The position numbers were made by a program, and so were the translations under genes. The notes under the pieces are model-generated. The model saw nothing but the letters and a program-made list of their open reading frames with translations, did not search any database and had not been told where the DNA came from. 64,000 nucleotides of DNA, taken from assembly GCA_008729055.1 (NCBI GenBank), contig SDUX01000003.1:434001-498000 (forward strand), given 5' to 3'. Numbering within the stretch: position 1 is the stretch's first letter; each line of letters begins with the position of its first letter. Shown one piece after another: positions 59,758 through 64,000 of this stretch. The DNA is from Pyropia haitanensis (taxonomy: Eukaryota > Rhodophyta > Bangiophyceae > Bangiales > Bangiaceae).

Positions 59758-60533
59758 ATGTACACTGCCGCCCTCGGGCTCACCCTGCTCGCCGTCGTCG
59801 TTGCCCGCGTCGCGGAGCAGCGGGCGACGGCACGCGGCGACGGTGGCGGGGACGGTCAGCACGCCGCCGCTGACGGTGGGGATGGCGGCAGCACAACTGG
59901 TGGCGAGTCAGCGGCCGCATCGGCGGGTGGGGCGGCGGGGGAGGCCCGCTTCCGTGCCAACTACCTGATTGTCTACCTGATGGCCATGGCCGCCGACTGG
60001 CTGCAAGGCCCCTACGTGTACGCGCTGTACGCGTCGTACGGCTTTGAGCGGTCGACCATTGCGCGGCTGTACATTATCGGCTTTGCCGCGTCGGCGGTGG
60101 GCGGCACCGCCCTGTCGTCGGCGGCGGACGTGTACGGCCGCAAGCGGGCGGTGCTCCTCTACTGCGCCATCTACGCGGGGTCGTGCGCGACCAAGCACGT
60201 GGGGCGGTTTGGGGTGCTCGCCGTGGGGCGGGTGCTGGGGGGGTCGCGTACAGCCTCCTCTTTTCCGCGCCCGAGGCGTGGATGGTGTCAGCGCACCAGG
60301 CGCGGGGGTACCCACCGGCCGGACTGGGCCGCCTGTTTGGGGCGGCCGCGTTTGGGAATGGGGTCGTTGCGATTGTCGCGGGGGGGGTGGGCGCCGTGGC
60401 GGTCGCCGCGGGGGGGGCGGTCGCCCCGTTTGACGTCGCCGCCGCCGTCCTGGCCGTGTGCGGGACAGTGGTGGCGCTGACGTGGGAAGAGAACTATGGG
60501 GTGGGGGTGAGCGGCGACGGCGGCGACGGCGGC

Positions 60534-60564
<31 letters not shown>

Positions 60565-61820
60565 GCGACAGCTTCTCGCGGAGCGTAAGCTGGGACGCGG
60601 GCGACACCAAGCTGCGGGCGCCCTCGAGCGTCTCCCGCGCCTGCCTGGGCAGTGTACGTGCGAGCGTGTTGGCGGTGAGCAGCAGCCTGCGCCAGGCGGT
60701 CGGTGCGGCGCGGCGGGACGAGCGGGTGGTGCTGCTCGGCACCATCCAGTCTGCATTTGAGGGCGCCCTCTATACGTTCACCTTTTTGTGGACGCCCGCG
60801 CTGGAGGAGGCCACCGCCGCCGTCGCAGCGGCGGCGGTCCCGCCCGGCAGTGGACCGCCGCCAGTCGTGCCGGGGCTGCCCCACGGGCTCGTATTTTCGT
60901 CGTTTATGGCGGCCACGATGGTGGGCTCCTCCCTGTTTGGCATTCTCACCGCGACGCCGCCTGGGGGGGGAGGGGGTGGGGAGTCACCGTCGCCAGAGGC
61001 GGGAGTGGGGTGCCTGCCGCCACCGCCGCACCTGTCGGCGGCTGACCGGGCAGTCGACGGGTGCACGTCGGTGACGACGGGCGGCGGCGGCGGCAGCGTC
61101 AGCAGCACTGGGCCGCCGTCGTCCGTGACGCCATGGGGCACCCCCACCGGCGGCTCAGCGGCGAGCGCGTCGCCGGGCACCACCATCGTCCGCGGCACCG
61201 CGGCGGCGCGGGCGGCCGCTGCCAGCGGCAGCCCGCAGCCGCCCACGACCGGCAGCCCGCCGTCGCCGTCGCTGGCGGCTGCGAACCCCGGCTGGTGGGC
61301 GTCGAGCCTGCTCCGCCGCCTCGGCCGGCGGCGGTTGTGGCCGTCGCCATCCCCCCCTCCCCTGCTGTCGTCGGGGGGTTCCCCCGCTTCCCCCACCTCC
61401 CCCCCCCACCGGGCGCGGCGGCGCCGCGCCCCCTTACCCGTCGGCATCCTCTTGCTTGTCGTTGTGGCCGCGACGGCGGCACTGTTTGCGGGCCTCGCGA
61501 CGCGGCGGTCCCCCCACCCGGCGACGGTGTACGGCGTGTTTTTGGCGTTTGAGCTGGCCGTCGGTGTCTACCTGCCCGCCCTCTCCACCCTCCGCGCGCC
61601 GCTGGTGCCCGACGCGAGCCGCGCGGCACTGCTCACCTACTTTCGGCTGCCGCTCAACGGGATTGTGGTTGCGACGCTCGCCGCGGACCTCTCCGTCCGC
61701 ACCGTCGTGGCGGTGTGTGCGACGCTGCTCGCCATCGCGGGGGGGGCGATGGCGCGGCTGGCCCATCTGGAGGGGCTCCTCGGCGCGGGGGGGGCGCGCC
61801 CGCGGCGGTTGATGGTGTAG
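59758..61820 (+). CDS. MFSD5/MOT2-type major facilitator (molybdate-anion transporter family), one frame break
   Basis: Multi-pass membrane transporter whose closest family, MFSD5, includes Chlamydomonas MOT2 molybdate uptake. Seen: an N-terminal helix (MYTAALGLTLLAVVVARVAE), ANYLIVYLMAMAADWLQGPY, VYALYASYGFERSTIARLYI, the loop 2-3 signature ADVYGRKRAVLL, CAIYAGSCATKHVGRFGVL, then YSLLFSAPEAWMVSAHQ and a WEENYG segment, with later helices (VGILLLVVVAATAALFAGL, TVYGVFLAFELAVGVYLPAL, FRLPLNGIVVATL). Frame 1 switches to frame 3 at the G7 run 60237-60243, equal to one lost base; restored length about 687 aa. Two long low-complexity insertions (about 60510-60600 and 60960-61430) lie in predicted loops, the second between the two halves. 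The start at 59758 is preceded in frame by another ATG at 59712. Confidence 0.88.
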
Positions 61821-62122
61821 GCTGCCCGCCAGAGGTGTCGGCGGCGCGGCTACCGAGGACCCATAAAAAAGCGACAATTGCATAGGACGACAAACCGGCC
61901 CTGTCCCACGCGTGTCCAGCGACTCTCATGTCACCGCGGTGCTTGCTTTGGGTGCGTGCCCGGGCTCCCGCCGTTGCCCCCCGCACTGAAGCAGGTGCGG
62001 GTGTCGCCAAGCTTCGCGTTGCCGGCGCGCAGCCACGCGTCGACGTATGCTGGCGCGCCAGTCCTTCCTCCCTCCATGCGTCCCAGAGCCTACCCCCCCT
62101 CCGTCCCATGTGTCTCCCGCGT
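61821..62122. other. Intergenic between convergent genes
   Basis: About 0.3 kb, AT-richer at its left end. No gene seen. Confidence 0.4.
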
Positions 62123-63361
62123 CTACTCCCCCCCCTCCCTAGCCTGTGCACGAGCACACTTCCCTTCCGCCCGCATGCGGGCCACCCGCGGGCGTCTGGC
62201 TGCCATGGCCAGCAGCTTGCCCCTGGCGGCATTCCCAGCCATGCCCCCCCGGGCCTCCCGCCCCCGTGACACCACCACACGCGCCAGCCGCCCTATTGAC
62301 CCCTCCCCCGCTCCCCACCACTCCAGTCTCACCCATTCAGCGGTACCCCGCCGGCGGACCACGCCATCATGGAGCGGCCGTCGGCGGGGGCAGGCGGAAG
62401 CCCGCGGCGGCGGCGGCCTTCCCCCCCCCCCTCCCTCGGCGGCCGCCGTGGCCGCCGGCGCGGCGGGGCGGTACGGCCGTGCCGCCTTCGCGGCGGGACC
62501 CCGGGAGCCCGGCGCGAGCATGCACACGTTGTTCCCATTGAGGAGGACCGTCTCGCGGGCGATCTGCTCAACCTCCCCGCTGCCGTCGGTGGCGCGAGCG
62601 TACTCGGTGACGTCGTCGAGGACCTATGTGTGTGGAACAAAGCGGGTAGGGGGGGGGGGAAGGAAGGGGGGGGGGGAAGGAAGGGGGGGGGGAAAGGAAG
62701 GGGGGGCGGGGAAAGGAAGGGGGGGCGGGGAAACGAAGGGGGGGCGGGGAAGGAAGGGGGAGGGGGTAGGGGGTTGACGGGGGGGTAGCATACGTGGAAC
62801 AGCGGCGGGTGGTTGCAGGCAGGAAAATAGAACAAAAGCGGAAAGCACGGGAGACCGTGAAGATGGTGACGGGAACAGGAGAGAAGGGGGCCACCGTCCA
62901 GGCCAACAATGCCACAGAGCAAGCGAAAAGTGGCAGGTGACCACATGCCGGCAAGGCAGGCAGGGGCGGGTTGTCAGCAGACTATGCTACCCGTGGGCAG
63001 GCAGCGCTGCCAGCTGCGGTACACGGTCCACGGGGCAGTCCATCAGACAGACCGGTGCAGACTAGCGCACGAGCCGGCAGCCGCCGCGGTGGCCAACGGC
63101 ACACGCCTATACCCACCAGCAGGGACGATGCCCCAGACCGCCTCCTCCCCACAATAACAACTACGCGTCCGCCTCCCGCCTCCCACTCTCCCCTCCCCCT
63201 TCCGTCCAACCCTCCTCCTTGAGCACCCAACACACCATGTTGACAAACTCATCAAAGCCGCGGAGGACGCCCACAAACTCGACATCCCCGCGCATGATGA
63301 CCCACAGCCGCCGGCCAATGCACGTATCAATGAGTTCCAGCGGCAGCAAGCGGTCTGCCAT
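62123..63361 (-). CDS. LSM5: LSm5, U6 snRNP/mRNA-decay Sm-like protein, two coding exons
   Basis: Member of the LSm2-8 (U6 snRNA, nucleus) and LSm1-7 (mRNA decay, cytoplasm) rings. Exon 1 (63361-63236) encodes [20 protein letters not shown] and then [13 protein letters not shown], the Sm1 motif with the LLPLELID start and FDxFVNM specific to LSm5. Exon 2 from 62623 continues [14 protein letters not shown] and [13 protein letters not shown], where LSm5 has ILLNGNNITMLVPGG in the Sm2 motif. The splice is GTGTGT...CATAG, phase 0. The usual protein ends about ten residues after Sm2 (near 62490), but the frame here stays open to 62123 with an Arg/Ala/Gly tail (208 aa in total); a C run at about 62419-62430 could hide an earlier stop in another frame, so the C-terminus is uncertain. 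The ATG sits two bases after TTTGCTCCCAG, so a 5'-UTR intron is possible. Confidence 0.85.
62646..62772 (+). repeat. Polypurine minisatellite inside the LSm5 intron
   Basis: About seven irregular units of seven to eleven G followed by GGAAAGGAA-type sequence, all purine except three single C in CGGGG. On the LSm5 sense strand it is a pure pyrimidine tract about 20 bases before the acceptor, so it could act as an oversized polypyrimidine tract. Confidence 0.75.
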
Positions 63362-64000
63362 GGCTGGGAGCAAAGAAAAGGTTCTGAGGGAGACGAACGG
63401 AAGGGGTGGGACAAGGTTGGCGGGGGGGGGGCGTGAAGCGGCAAGCCCCCGGCGACGCAGTGCAACGGCACGACAGCAAAGGCGCGGACTGCGTGGGAAC
63501 ACGAGACGGCGGGCGAAGACGAAGTGTGATGGATCAACGGTAGCCCCCCCATCATCAGCATCATCCAGGTGCGAGCAAGAAAGCGATGAACCGTGGCGAC
63601 AAGCCTTTGGTTCAAGAGCAAAGGGCACACACGTCAAGAGGGGAGGAACGGATGCAGCGTGCGAGGAACAGGCAAGTCGACATGGACCATCTGGCAAGAT
63701 ACAGCCCGTCTCTTCGCATGTGCACGTACATGCGTGTACTGAGTGGCACCTGTCCATGTCCTCTGCCGCAAATAAAGCGCAGCAGACTGCGCAGGCGACC
63801 TCGTCTTCTCTTCCATAAATAAATGAAACGTCGTACGCCTGTCGCTCCAATGCTCTCATGCCAGCTGAGCTTGTCGAGCGTAGCCTGCCAGCACAGCCAT
63901 CAAACCCGTCCCTCTTTTCCGCTCCTCCCCGCTTCCCCCTCCGACGACAGTAACGGGATGTCCGTCAGCACGAGCTGTCAATACAAGCTGCTCATGCCCT
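63362..64000. other. Upstream of LSm5 to window end, no gene recognised
   Basis: If the LSm5 ATG is preceded by a 5'-UTR intron, its first exon would lie here. AATAAA occurs near 63770 and TAAATAAAT near 63817, which could be the 3' end of a plus-strand gene, but no such gene was identified. Confidence 0.35.

Overview
The window reads as nuclear DNA of a eukaryote, very GC-rich (by eye about 70%), with spliceosomal introns, an ER glycoprotein-folding sensor ending in HDEL, an LSm spliceosomal protein, a mitochondrial complex I subunit and a nuclear-type tRNA-Leu. A photosynthetic host is likely: one protein carries a twin-arginine thylakoid-lumen type leader, the methionyl-tRNA synthetase is of the plant organellar/cyanobacterial type, and there is an SnRK1/AMPK beta subunit with a CBM48 domain. 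Ala/Gly/Pro-swollen proteins, C/G homopolymers and few, short introns fit a bangiophyte red alga (Porphyra/Pyropia type). That taxon is my inference, not something the sequence proves.

Layout. 1-4.3 kb: a GT25-like type II membrane glycosyltransferase (+). 4.4-8.6 kb: organellar MetRS (-) divergent from a SurE-type phosphatase (+). 9.6-14.7 kb: an eight-exon GH36 alpha-galactosidase (+). 16.5-17.8 kb: a secreted Thr/Pro-repeat protein (-) encoded by a minisatellite. 18-20.5 kb: no gene recognised. 20.5 kb: tRNA-Leu(UAG) (-). 20.9-23.2 kb: a RING protein with a possible MIT-like helix region (-). 23.7-25.3 kb: an AT-richer block with a 23-bp periodic ACGT repeat and a possible 0.8-kb inverted-repeat element. 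25.4-28.5 kb: a weak ORF and an Ala-rich coiled-coil protein (+). 29.3-30.6 kb: a PPPDE/DeSI isopeptidase (-). 30.6-36.9 kb: simple-sequence desert followed by an AT-richer block with dispersed inverted short repeats. 37.0-48.3 kb: four minus-strand genes in a row (ChaN-like lumenal protein, SnRK1 beta, acyl-CoA-binding protein, PPP4R4-like HEAT protein). 50.7-56.6 kb: UDP-glucose:glycoprotein glucosyltransferase (+). 57.1-57.9 kb: NDUFA1 (-). 59.8-61.8 kb: MFSD5/MOT2-type transporter (+). 62.1-63.4 kb: LSm5 (-).

The genes are ordinary housekeeping functions and do not form one pathway; loose themes are ER/Golgi glycosylation (UGGT, GT25), galactoside and energy metabolism (GH36, SnRK1 beta) and protein modification (RING, DeSI, HEAT phosphatase subunit). 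I found no convincing novel multi-gene system. The strongest window-wide signals are technical or architectural: every frame break in an otherwise conserved gene lies in a C or G run and is explained by missing bases; introns favour GTRCG donors; coding strands carry pyrimidine-rich tracts upstream of most starts; and two genes appear to be split within the first four codons.
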